DNA of 44,162 nt from Prolixibacteraceae bacterium (lineage in GTDB: Bacteria; Bacteroidota; Bacteroidia; Bacteroidales; Prolixibacteraceae), in contig JAFGEV010000334.1 of NCBI GenBank assembly GCA_016931385.1, forward strand, positions 1-44,162, given 5' to 3'. Under the pieces are notes generated by a model. The model was not told the origin of the DNA. It did no database searches and saw only the letters and a program-made list of their open reading frames with translations. Position numbers and translations under genes: made by a program. Below are positions 9,269 to 18,541 of the stretch, in pieces (position 1 is the stretch's first letter; each line of letters opens with the position of its first letter).

Positions 9269-9380
9269 ATGAAACGAGCCATAAGTAAACCTTCCTTACA
9301 CAGGAATTTGATTATCTGGCGAGTTCTCCCGATAGATCGGGACTACCTGTCCCGACTGAAAGACGGGAGACTATCTGACG
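9269..9380 (+). promoter_or_regulatory. Leader element copy 2 upstream of ammonia-lyase gene
   Basis: ATGAAACGAGCCATAAGTAAACC...CTGGCGAGTT[palindrome]CTGAC; GCCA(9278-9281)/TGGC(9317-9320); GAC ends 23 nt before ATG at 9403. Confidence 0.6.
9326..9374 (+). repeat. Nested palindromic repeat inside leader copy 2
   Basis: CTCCCG...CGGGAG outer arms (9326-9331/9364-9369) and TCGGGAC-TACCT-GTCCCGA hairpin (9337-9355). Confidence 0.65.
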
Positions 9381-9402
9381 ATATAAAACAAATTATAAAC
9401 AG

Positions 9403-10953
9403 ATGAAACAGATTAACTCATTTAAGGACATATCACTTGACGATTTAGATGCAATCGTTTTACACGGAGAATCAGTAGAAATTAGCGAAGAGAGCGTTAA
9501 ACATGTTGAGGCTTCGCACGATTTTTTATGCAAATTTGCCAAAGAAAAGATAATTTATGGCGTAAACACTGGCTTTGGACCCATGGCTCAATATAAAATT
9601 GACGAAGGCGACCAAATTAGTTTACAATACAATTTGATTAGAAGTCACTGTGCCGGCGCTGGTGATAAACTAGAGGATTTATACGTTAAATCGTCGATGC
9701 TTGTGCGTTTATGTGCCATTTCGAAAGGATACTCCGGTATTCACCCATCAACCATCTTTTTGCTAAAAGAATTAATTAATAAGGAGATTTATCCATTCAT
9801 TCCAAAACACGGAGGTGTTGGCGCCAGTGGCGATTTGGTGCAGCTTTCGCACTTGGCTCTAGCTTTAATTGGCGAGGGGTTGGTTACTTACAAAGGTGAG
9901 TTGCGCAAAACCGAAGAGGTGTTCAAGCAACTTGGCTTAAAACCTATAGAGGTTAAATCAAGAGAAGGTTTGTCGCTGATTAATGGAACATCAGTAATGA
10001 CAGGCATTGGTGCAATTAACATCATCAAATCAAAACAATTGCTGGGATGGTCGGTTTGTGCCTCATCGCTGCTGAATGAACTGGTTGGCGCCTTTGACGA
10101 TTATTTTTCCAAGGAGCTCAATGGCGTTAAAAAACATCGCGGCCAGCAACTTATTGCCGAACGGATGACCGAGATATTAAGCTCTAGTCAGTCGATTTTG
10201 CGTCGTGAAGATTATTTCTACAACCACTCCAAAGACCACGATACAATCGAGTTTAGCAAGAAAGTGCAAGAGTACTATTCGTTGCGTTGCGTTACCCAGA
10301 TTCTTGGCCCCATTTACGATACCATTGAAAATGCGCAGGAAGTTATTGTAAATGAAATCAATTCGGTGAGCGACAATCCAATCATCGACCACGTGAAGGA
10401 AAATGTGTTTCATGGCGGTAATTTCCATGGCGATTACATTTCGTTGGAGATGGATAAGTTGAAGCTGGCCGTCACGAAGATGTCGATGCTGTCGGAGCGG
10501 CAATTGGCGTTTTTGTTTAATCCAAAGATAAATGGTATACTTCCACCGTTTGTTAATTTGGGCCGTTTGGGACTGAACATGGGTATGCAAGGAGTTCAGT
10601 TTACAGCAACTTCCACGGTGGCCGAAAACCAAATGCTGTCCAACTCAATGTACGTGCACAGTATCACCACCAATAACGACAACCAGGACATCGTGAGCAT
10701 GGGAACCAACTCAGCGCTTGCTGCAAAAACAGTGATAGACAACGCCTATCAGGTGCAAGCCATTGAAATGATTGCGCTGCTTCAGGCGGTGGATTATTTA
10801 AAGGTGGCTGATAAACTGTCGGATCATACATTGAACGTTTACAACCAGCTGCGGGCAATTGTTCCGGTATTCATCGAGGACACGCCGAAATATGAAGAGA
10901 TACGCAAGGTTTGCGATTTTCTTTACAATAATGAATTTGAATTCCCAATTTAA
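9403..10953 (+). CDS. Aromatic amino acid ammonia-lyase, probably tyrosine ammonia-lyase
   Basis: MIO-forming ASG in GGVGASGDLVQLSHLAL; close pattern match to remembered Flavobacterium johnsoniae TAL (VIYGVNTGFGPMAQYRI, QYNLIRSH, HGGNFHGDYISLEMDKLK). Confidence 0.9.
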   Translation: MKQINSFKDISLDDLDAIVLHGESVEISEESVKHVEASHDFLCKFAKEKIIYGVNTGFGPMAQYKIDEGDQISLQYNLIRSHCAGAGDKLEDLYVKSSMLVRLCAISKGYSGIHPSTIFLLKELINKEIYPFIPKHGGVGASGDLVQLSHLALALIGEGLVTYKGELRKTEEVFKQLGLKPIEVKSREGLSLINGTSVMTGIGAINIIKSKQLLGWSVCASSLLNELVGAFDDYFSKELNGVKKHRGQQLIAERMTEILSSSQSILRREDYFYNHSKDHDTIEFSKKVQEYYSLRCVTQILGPIYDTIENAQEVIVNEINSVSDNPIIDHVKENVFHGGNFHGDYISLEMDKLKLAVTKMSMLSERQLAFLFNPKINGILPPFVNLGRLGLNMGMQGVQFTATSTVAENQMLSNSMYVHSITTNNDNQDIVSMGTNSALAAKTVIDNAYQVQAIEMIALLQAVDYLKVADKLSDHTLNVYNQLRAIVPVFIEDTPKYEEIRKVCDFLYNNEFEFPI

Positions 10954-11002
10954 CTGTTAATTTTATTTTAAATAAAAATGAGATAAAAAGAATATTTGAA
11001 TT

Positions 11003-11105
11003 TTAGAAGAATAGATAAGATATTATTGATAATCTCAGATGAAAAATGCTTTTCTCATCTGCGATTATCTCATCTATCACTCTTAAGTTCTGACCTCTTT
11101 CTATC
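11003..11105 (+). repeat. Intergenic GA/TC-rich inverted-repeat element, copy A
   Basis: Arms GATAATCTCAGATGA (11028-11042) / TCATCTGCGATTATC (11055-11069), 14/15 complementary; 3' half matches copy B. Confidence 0.55.
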
Positions 11106-11167
11106 ATTAAAAAAGTAAATTTAAACTACAAGTAAGCAACTGAGTTAATAACTATAAAGCAAATAAT

Positions 11168-11896
11168 ATGAAGTTTGCATTGGTTACCGGAGGTTCAAGA
11201 GGAATTGGGCGTGGCATTAGCATTAAATTGGCGCAAGATGGTTATTTTGTGCTTATTAATTACCGCTCAAATCAGCCAGAGGCCGAAAATACCCTTGCCG
11301 AGATCAGGGCCAATGGCGGCGACGGCGAATTGTTGAAATTTGATGTTAGCAATGTCGATGACGTGAATGCCGTACTTGGTGGCTGGATGTCGCAAAACAC
11401 CGATAAACATCTAGAAGTACTGGTCAACAATGCCGGCATCACCAAAGATAACCTCATGGTTTTTATGCCCGTTGAGGATTGGACTTCGGTCATTTCAACA
11501 AACCTAAACAGTTTCTTTTTTGTAACTAAGCTGTTGTTGCAAAACATGTTGCTCAAAAAAAATGGTCGCATCGTCAACATTGTATCGCTATCGGGTCAAA
11601 AAGGACAGCCCGGTCAGGTGAACTATGCCGCATCCAAAGGGGCCATCATTGCCGCCACCAAAACGCTGGCCATGGAAATCGGGAAAAAGAAAGTGACCGT
11701 AAATGCCGTTGCGCCCGGGTTCATTAAAACCGAAATGACCGAACACCTCAACGAGGATGAAATGAAACGCCTGGTACCGTTAAACCGTTTTGGCACCGTT
11801 CAGGAGGTTGCCGAAGTGGTTAGCTTTTTGGCTTCCAGCAAGGCTTCGTACATTACTGGTGAGGTGATTTCTGTGAATGGGGGTATGTATAGTTAG
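11168..11896 (+). CDS. fabG: 3-oxoacyl-ACP reductase (FabG-like SDR)
   Basis: GGSRGIGRG cofactor motif, NNAG, YAASKG catalytic motif. Confidence 0.93.
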   Translation: MKFALVTGGSRGIGRGISIKLAQDGYFVLINYRSNQPEAENTLAEIRANGGDGELLKFDVSNVDDVNAVLGGWMSQNTDKHLEVLVNNAGITKDNLMVFMPVEDWTSVISTNLNSFFFVTKLLLQNMLLKKNGRIVNIVSLSGQKGQPGQVNYAASKGAIIAATKTLAMEIGKKKVTVNAVAPGFIKTEMTEHLNEDEMKRLVPLNRFGTVQEVAEVVSFLASSKASYITGEVISVNGGMYS

Positions 11897-12111
11897 GGCT
11901 AAATCTTTCATCGCAGAATAAATTTCAGCCCAACAATATGGGCCAAGCCTCTGGCTCGAGTAAAATGCAACCTGTTTTTTTCTTTTTGCAGAACACGTAA
12001 AGTCATTTCATTTTGTTAATGAAGATTTTTTCCACTGATTAAGTATCGCTGAACAAACTCCTCAATTTTTCATATCTTTCCACCTAACAAACCTCCCAAA
12101 AACGCATTAAT

Positions 12112-12294
12112 ATGGAATTATACACAATTACCATTTGGCTGGGCGTAGTTACCTACCTTCTTTTGGTAGCCACCATACTGGTTGGTAGCCGAGTTATTAA
12201 AACCAGCTTTAAAAGACATACACAGCTTGCGTTTACAACATTAATTCTGGCAACGGTGCATGCAAGTTTGTTTGTATATATGAACTTTTTCTGA
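12112..12294 (+). CDS. Small membrane protein, two predicted TM segments
   Basis: 60 aa, two hydrophobic stretches separated by a basic loop; ATG start, isolated between non-coding stretches. Confidence 0.5.
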   Translation: MELYTITIWLGVVTYLLLVATILVGSRVIKTSFKRHTQLAFTTLILATVHASLFVYMNFF

Positions 12295-12366
12295 TTAACT
12301 TTAGGTGGTTAAGTAGCTGTTTACATTTTAAGATAACTTTTATTAGGCAACAATATTTTTAGGTTG

Positions 12367-12480
12367 TAGATGAATAGAGTAGAAATTAAAGAAGAAAGAG
12401 AAGTTTTTTTCATCTTTTTCCCAAGACTTCGGATCTAAAACATCTTATCTATCTGTCTTAAATCTAACATTCTTCCTATC
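12367..12480 (+). repeat. Intergenic GA/TC-rich element, copy B
   Basis: GATGAATAGAG...GGATCTAAAACATCTTATCTATCTGTCTTAAATCTAACATTCTTCC. Confidence 0.5.
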
Positions 12481-12559
12481 TTCTATAATTTAAATAAAAC
12501 TAATCTGTTCCTAATCTGTTATCTGTTTTTACATTAAACAACCACCTAAATTAATTATT

Positions 12560-13201
12560 ATGAAGAGGAGCATTTTATTAATTTGGGTTTTAACCTTTAG
12601 TTTGAACCTGTTCTCCCAAACCACCACCAAGGATGTTTTTAAGGAAGGCGAAATCGTTTGGTTTGGTTTGGATTTTAGTCAGGCTAAATTTATTGGACAG
12701 TTTGTTGGTGCTCAAAGTTCGGGGCCTCTCTCGGCACAGGACCTCAAGCAAAACATGATGCCGTTGTGGAATGGAGTAATAATAAATGAGCCGTTGCGCT
12801 ATAATATTCCGCTCGTCTTTCGCAAAACTTCGGTATACAACGACATTGAAATGGTTGCCAACCGCAACAAAACCATTGACGAAAACACCATGCTATCCGT
12901 AAATCAGGAAAAACGGGAAATTGATGTAAATGTGATGGTATCAAGCTACACAAAGGGCGAAAAAGCGGAAGGTTTGGGCTTGGTATTTATTGTTGACTAT
13001 TTCAACAAAATCAACATTGAAGCCGCGGTTATTGTCACCTTTTTCGACATTAAAACAAAAAAAGTACTGTTCTCAGAAAGTATCACTGCCAAACCTCGAG
13101 GATTTGGCTTGCGAAACTACTGGGCTGGCGCCATTTATAGCATTTTCATGCAAATAAATAAAACGCAGTTTGATTCGTGGAAACAGAAACTTGACAATTA
13201 A
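12560..13201 (+). CDS. Hypothetical exported protein
   Basis: Signal peptide-like MKRSILLIWVLTFSLNLFSQ; 213 aa. Confidence 0.7.
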   Translation: MKRSILLIWVLTFSLNLFSQTTTKDVFKEGEIVWFGLDFSQAKFIGQFVGAQSSGPLSAQDLKQNMMPLWNGVIINEPLRYNIPLVFRKTSVYNDIEMVANRNKTIDENTMLSVNQEKREIDVNVMVSSYTKGEKAEGLGLVFIVDYFNKINIEAAVIVTFFDIKTKKVLFSESITAKPRGFGLRNYWAGAIYSIFMQINKTQFDSWKQKLDN

Positions 13202-13251
13202 ATATGAGTATCTTGGTAGTTATTCTGTAAATTAATTTAAACACTGAAACA

Positions 13252-13590
13252 ATGAAAAAAGCTATTGCAATTTTAGGCTTTGTTTTAATGGGTTCTGCGC
13301 TGGTGGCCAGTCCTCCAAAAAAAGTAAATTTAACCTTCAATAAGGCTGCTAAGGAGTTAACCATTCAAGCCATACATAAAACAAAAGATGTTAACAAGCA
13401 CTTCATTAAGACATTGAAAATATCGGTGAATGGAACAGAGCGTGAAGTCGTAGAACTCAAAAAACAATCCAGCCTGGAGGAGAACCTTTACGTATATAAA
13501 ATGGATGATGTAAAAGCGGGTGATGTTATTAAAGTGGTGGCCAAATGTAATAAGCCAGGTTCAAAATCTGCCGAACTCACCGTTGAATAA
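13252..13590 (+). CDS. Small hypothetical exported protein
   Basis: Signal-like MKKAIAILGFVLMGSALVAS; 112 aa. Confidence 0.65.
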   Translation: MKKAIAILGFVLMGSALVASPPKKVNLTFNKAAKELTIQAIHKTKDVNKHFIKTLKISVNGTEREVVELKKQSSLEENLYVYKMDDVKAGDVIKVVAKCNKPGSKSAELTVE

Positions 13591-13833
13591 AGCCTGCTAT
13601 TATTCACGAATTATTTCAGACCATTTTTTGATTGGTATATAATCCGGCAAAAAGCATAATAACGCGTACCGCAAAGTAACTATTAATAACTCTTAGCGGT
13701 ATGCGTTTATTATATTATGTTTGATCTCTATTTTAGAGCAAATTAGGGTTTGATAATTCTCTGCGAAATTATGTGTAACAAAAATTGGGTTCTCAGAGTT
13801 ACGCTGAGTTATATTATTAGTCATTTTTATTTT

Positions 13834-13960
13834 TGATGGATAGAGGAGGTAATATTTAAGAAGGAGAATCGATTTTCACATTACCCGAGGTTCCGGAACT
13901 AAACATCTTATCTATCTTTATCCTGACTGTTGGCAGACAGATCTAGCATTATTCCTAACT
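13834..13960 (+). repeat. Intergenic GA/TC-rich element, copy C
   Basis: GATGGATAGAGGAGG...GGAACTAAACATCTTATCTATCTTTATCCT similar to copy B. Confidence 0.5.
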
Positions 13961-13977
13961 CTTTATTAATTTTTTTT

Positions 13978-15558
13978 ATGGTTTTTGATGTTGTAATAAT
14001 TGGAGGGGGAATCAGTGGTTTAACCTCAGCCGCTTTGCTTTCTAATGCCGGATTAAAAGTATGCGTGTTGGAGCTAAACAGTCAATTGGGTGGCTATTTG
14101 GCAAAATACGAGAAAAACGGCTTCGTGTTTGATACATCCATTCATTGGTTGAACAATTGTGGCGAAGATGGCGTGGTTACAAAGGTTTTCAAGTTGATTG
14201 GAACTGATCATCCCACCACCCGTCCATTAAAAGGCATTAAGTGCAACGCTGGAAATGATTTCAGTTATTTACTCACCAATAACCCGGATGAATTAAGAGA
14301 TAAGTGGATTCAAGATTTTCCTCAAGACAAAAAAGGCATTGAGCGTTTCTTTACTGCCGCTCGAAAAATTGGCCTTCGGTTGATCGATCACCATAAACTA
14401 TTTAGAATACCCGCAACATTGGGTGGCTGGGGGAAATTGAAATTGATTTCAACCAAAATAAAGTTCATCGTCCCATTCATCAGATACGTACGTTATACCG
14501 GCGAAGTTGGCAAGCACAACGGTTTAAACCAGTTCTTTAAATCACCAACATTGCATCGGGTTTTCTCCAACGAGCCCGATTTGCTATCTTGTCTCATACC
14601 CATTGCCTGGGCGTATGGAAAAGATTATCAAGCGCCACCGGAAACCGGCAGTTACGCTTATCCATTATGGCTGAAAGCTAAAATCAAGGCCAATGGAGGC
14701 ACCATCATTTGTAAAGCTCAGGCAACAAAAATAACAGAACAAGCCGGCGCCTGTAAATCAGTGATTTATGTACGCGACAGAAAAACAAACGAAGTGTTTT
14801 GCGATCAAATCATCTCAACATCAGATGTTCGCATATTGTACGAAAAAATTATGCCGAGCCAATACGTGCCACAAAAAGTTCTGAACAAATTGCGCCAAGC
14901 CGAACTTTACAATTCTGCATTGGTGCTAAACATTTCATTAGATTGCCCCGCCGAATCATTGGGTTTTAATGATGAGATATTCGATTTGGAAAAAAGCGAA
15001 GTGGGCGAATCGCCCAACTACCACGCTGATGTGGCCATCAGTCAAATATCAGTCTTCTCACAATCGGCCCGAAACAAATCATTAGCACCAGAAGGAAAAG
15101 GTTCCCTCACCGCTATTATGCCAGCTCTTTTCAGCAGCAACAACCAATGGCAAACCACAATTAATGAAAATGGTGACATCACCCAGGACGATGCCTATAA
15201 AAAACTCAAAAAATTGTATGCCGATAAAATCATTGCCCAAATAGAAGACAAACTTTCTATCGACATTCAAAGTCACCTCATTGATTACAATGTAGCAACT
15301 CCAATATCACTTTGGCGATACACAAAAAATCATCAGGGCTCCATTATGGGCCAAAAACCGGGTAAAAAGAACAGTATGTTGGGCATTTCAAAATACACCA
15401 CACCGTTAAAAGGTTTATATATTGGGGGGCATTGGGCCGAAATGGGGGGCGGTGTTCCAATTGCCGTGAAGGCTGCTTTAAACACGGCACTCCTGGTATT
15501 AAAGGCCCGAAAACACAACTATTTTAAGGTGTATTCCAATTATTTCGACAGCTTGTGA
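13978..15558 (+). CDS. FAD-dependent oxidoreductase, phytoene desaturase/isomerase (CrtI-like) family
   Basis: VVIIGGGISGLTSAALLSNAG dinucleotide-binding motif; C-terminal GLYIGGHWAEMGGGVPIAV; ATG at 13978 preferred over upstream TTG at 13930. Confidence 0.88.
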   Translation: MVFDVVIIGGGISGLTSAALLSNAGLKVCVLELNSQLGGYLAKYEKNGFVFDTSIHWLNNCGEDGVVTKVFKLIGTDHPTTRPLKGIKCNAGNDFSYLLTNNPDELRDKWIQDFPQDKKGIERFFTAARKIGLRLIDHHKLFRIPATLGGWGKLKLISTKIKFIVPFIRYVRYTGEVGKHNGLNQFFKSPTLHRVFSNEPDLLSCLIPIAWAYGKDYQAPPETGSYAYPLWLKAKIKANGGTIICKAQATKITEQAGACKSVIYVRDRKTNEVFCDQIISTSDVRILYEKIMPSQYVPQKVLNKLRQAELYNSALVLNISLDCPAESLGFNDEIFDLEKSEVGESPNYHADVAISQISVFSQSARNKSLAPEGKGSLTAIMPALFSSNNQWQTTINENGDITQDDAYKKLKKLYADKIIAQIEDKLSIDIQSHLIDYNVATPISLWRYTKNHQGSIMGQKPGKKNSMLGISKYTTPLKGLYIGGHWAEMGGGVPIAVKAALNTALLVLKARKHNYFKVYSNYFDSL

Positions 15559-18089
15559 AAACCAACCTAAATAGATTGATCCGTTCATTAGAACCATTGT
15601 TGATGGTGGCATTGTTATTGATTGCTTCAGCCTCTCATGCGCAGTCAACAATTGTTCAGGGTTCCGTGGTTGATGCCACCACCATGGAGCCGATAGCCTT
15701 TGCCAACGTTTACTACAAATCCACCATCATAGGCACGACCACCAATTTTGAAGGGAAGTACACCATAGAAACTAATGAGCCACGGGATTCTATTACAATC
15801 AGTATTCTTGGATACGCCACCGTTTCAAAACCGATAATCAAAGGACGTGAGCAAAACTTGAACTTTACCCTCTACCCTTTGTCAATTGGGCTAAATGAGG
15901 TTAACATTTACCCTGGAGAAAATCCGGCCATTACCTTACTTAAAAAGGTATGGGCACATGAAAGCCACAACAATGTTGCCCGGCTGGAGGCTTATTCCCT
16001 CGAAACCTACACCAGAACTCAATTATTTTTGAGGCCCATCATTAAGCGACGTTCCAATAAGCCCCACTCAAGGGAAACTGTTTTTGATACCTACTCGATG
16101 GTTGCCGAGGAAGGTGCCATGCCAGCTTTGCCGGTATACATGAATGAGAGCAGCATCGACATTCATTACCTCCGGAATCCAAAAAGGGAAAAAGTGGTCA
16201 TAAAAGCCACCAACACCAACAGTTTGGCCGATGTTGAATCTGATATAATAACACAATTGATTCAAAAGAGCAACCGGTTTAATTTTTACAATAACCATGT
16301 TAGGATTTTGGATAAAGAGTTTGTTTCACCTTTGTCCACCATGGGGCGCTTTTTTTACAAATATCATTTAGTCGACAGCCTTTTTATCGATGATAAATAC
16401 TGCTACGAAGTTCGCGTTGCGCCATTAAGGGATGGCGACCTCACCTTTAATGGAACCGTTTGGATCAACGATTCCACCTTTGCACTTAAAAGGATTTCAG
16501 TGGAAGTTAGCAACAAGGCGAACCTCAATTTTATTGACCGGATTACCATTCAGCAGGAATTAATTCCAACGGCCACCGGAGCCTGGATTCCATTTAAAAC
16601 GCGAATTTTGTCCGATGCCGTTAACATTTTCATCAATGCGTACACCATAAACCAGAATTTTTCCACCAACCGATACCCTTTGAGTTTTTACAATACCGAG
16701 CTTCAAATTGCCGATTCGGCAAACAAAGTAAGCAATGAAACCTGGAAAGAAATTCGGGGAAGCTCACTTGATTCACAGGCCATTGCATCCATTGCCAAAA
16801 TTGACACGCTTCGAAACATTCCATTGGTGAAAATTACAACAGCTCTGGTAAACATGTCAATAAAAGGTTTTGTGAACCTCGGCAAGGTAGAAGTTGGTCC
16901 TTACATGCTTCTTTACAAAAATAATGAGGTGGAAGGACATCGTTTCCGGATAGGTTTCAGAACCAATTCAAACCTGAGTGAAAAGTGGATTGCCAAAGGC
17001 TTTCTGGCATACAGCACCAACCTTCAGGAGTTCAAATACAATGCACAATTGGAGCGGTTTTTATCGAGAAAAAGCTGGACGAAAATTGGTGTTCAGTATT
17101 CCGAAGATGTTGAAAATTTGGGCGCTCTGGATGAATTTTACAGTAACAGCGCCTTCAATTCCTTTGCTGCATCATTTGGTGGTGGCGATAAAATGAATGA
17201 AATAAAAATTGGTCGAATTTGGATTGAGACCGATTTATTCCGGGGATTCACCCAGAAGGTGATCTTTAAACACAAATTCTTCCGTCCCTTAAGTCCCGAT
17301 TACCATTTTGCTTATTATACCGATAAAAACCGCACCCAAACAAATTCAGACATTACCGTGTCAGAACTTAATTTCACCTCCATTTATCAGCCAAAGGCCA
17401 CCTTCATCATCGATAAAAATGAACGATTCCCGGTGTCAATTACAAAGGCTCCAACGCTCACATTTAATTACAGCATTGGTTTAAAAGGTGTTTTGGATGG
17501 CGGTTTTTCGTACCACAAAACCTCCTTGGGCATTAAGCAAACTATTCCTTTGGGCAGCTTGGGTAGTTTTGCGTACGATTTAACACTCGCAAAAACCTAT
17601 ACTTCGCTACCATATCCTTTGCTCCATATGTTTAACGGCAATGAATCATTTTTCCGCCTATCGAGGACTTTTAACCTTATGACCTACGGAGAGTTTATTG
17701 CGGATGAATCGGCTGAGTTTTTTTTCAGCTTCCGGCAAGATGGTTTTATTCTGGATAAAATACCGCTCATTAAAAAGTTGAAATGGCGCTCAGTGGTTAC
17801 GGCGAGTTTGGCCTATGGTAGTTTTGATGAGGCAAGAAATGGCATTTACCACCCCGAGGATAATCCTAAGGGTATTTTATCAGCCACGCTTCCCGATGGT
17901 AATGCCATAACGACCTTTAAAACCCTTGATGGCGGTATGCCATACGTAGAAGTCTCCTACGGAATTGAAAATATTTTCCAGCTGTTTCGCATCGATGCAA
18001 TTCACCGGCTGTCGTACCTTAACATAGATGTCAATGGCGATAAACCCAAACCTTTTGGCATCAAAGTAAGTGCCGTTTTCAGATTTTAA
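15555..18089 (+). CDS. DUF5686-type outer-membrane protein with N-terminal carboxypeptidase-regulatory-like domain; GTG start
   Basis: Signal peptide, GSVVDATTMEPIAFANVYYKSTIIGTTTNFEGKYTIE domain, long beta-rich C-terminus ending in aromatic F; 4-bp GTGA overlap with preceding gene. Confidence 0.8.
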   Translation: MKTNLNRLIRSLEPLLMVALLLIASASHAQSTIVQGSVVDATTMEPIAFANVYYKSTIIGTTTNFEGKYTIETNEPRDSITISILGYATVSKPIIKGREQNLNFTLYPLSIGLNEVNIYPGENPAITLLKKVWAHESHNNVARLEAYSLETYTRTQLFLRPIIKRRSNKPHSRETVFDTYSMVAEEGAMPALPVYMNESSIDIHYLRNPKREKVVIKATNTNSLADVESDIITQLIQKSNRFNFYNNHVRILDKEFVSPLSTMGRFFYKYHLVDSLFIDDKYCYEVRVAPLRDGDLTFNGTVWINDSTFALKRISVEVSNKANLNFIDRITIQQELIPTATGAWIPFKTRILSDAVNIFINAYTINQNFSTNRYPLSFYNTELQIADSANKVSNETWKEIRGSSLDSQAIASIAKIDTLRNIPLVKITTALVNMSIKGFVNLGKVEVGPYMLLYKNNEVEGHRFRIGFRTNSNLSEKWIAKGFLAYSTNLQEFKYNAQLERFLSRKSWTKIGVQYSEDVENLGALDEFYSNSAFNSFAASFGGGDKMNEIKIGRIWIETDLFRGFTQKVIFKHKFFRPLSPDYHFAYYTDKNRTQTNSDITVSELNFTSIYQPKATFIIDKNERFPVSITKAPTLTFNYSIGLKGVLDGGFSYHKTSLGIKQTIPLGSLGSFAYDLTLAKTYTSLPYPLLHMFNGNESFFRLSRTFNLMTYGEFIADESAEFFFSFRQDGFILDKIPLIKKLKWRSVVTASLAYGSFDEARNGIYHPEDNPKGILSATLPDGNAITTFKTLDGGMPYVEVSYGIENIFQLFRIDAIHRLSYLNIDVNGDKPKPFGIKVSAVFRF

Positions 18090-18202
18090 GTATAGCTACA
18101 ATCCAGGTTTTTATTGATCTCATAAGTTTTTTGTATCCTTTTATCACTAAATTTTCACACTTTAGTAGCAAACAATTGCTGAAACACATGCCGCTGGAGA
18201 AG

Positions 18203-18234
18203 TTGGTTTATTAAATATTTTTTTTATACTTTCG
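18203..18234 (+). promoter_or_regulatory. Possible Bacteroidota-type promoter
   Basis: TTGG at 18203 and TActTTcG (cf. TAnnTTTG) at 18227-18234, 21-nt spacing, in the longest intergenic region (452 bp). Confidence 0.25.
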
Positions 18235-18428
18235 CACTCTGTTTTTGTAGGAAAATCCTTTGGTTTTAACTTACTAAAGAAACCCTTTCTTGGGTAATAT
18301 TTCCCTCAAAATTTGCAGTGGCAGTTTTATAAATTATTGCAGTTTGCCTAAACCGGTGAATTACGTCAGTACTTATTTGTCTCTTTTTTTGCATATAATA
18401 AAAATAAATAACCAATTTCGCAAGAGTG

Positions 18429-18516
18429 AAACGCGCATGAGCGGAAAACTATCGACAAGAGGATAAATCAAAGATAGGCAGAGCCAATATTATTCCTCAT
18501 GCAAGTTCCACTTGAC
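18429..18516 (+). promoter_or_regulatory. Leader element copy 4 upstream of KS/ACP operon
   Basis: GAAACGCGCATGAG...CTCATGCAAGTTCCACTTGAC; 7-bp perfect GCATGAG(18435-18441)/CTCATGC(18496-18502); GAC ends 25 nt before TTG at 18542. Confidence 0.5.
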
Positions 18517-18541
18517 AAATGACTAAACAAATAATACACAA

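Noticed and set aside
10177-10632. 151-aa minus-strand ORF inside the ammonia-lyase gene
   Set aside because: Fully antisense to a confident CDS, composition looks like reverse-complement shadow ORF.
9403-10953. Annotation as histidine ammonia-lyase (hutH) because of the SH loop
   Set aside because: Overall pattern and cluster context match Bacteroidota TAL better; no other hut genes present.
13978-15558. Carotenoid biosynthesis cluster
   Set aside because: CrtI-like proteins present but no phytoene synthase or cyclase anywhere in the window; Dar/KS/TAL genes point to flexirubin-type product.
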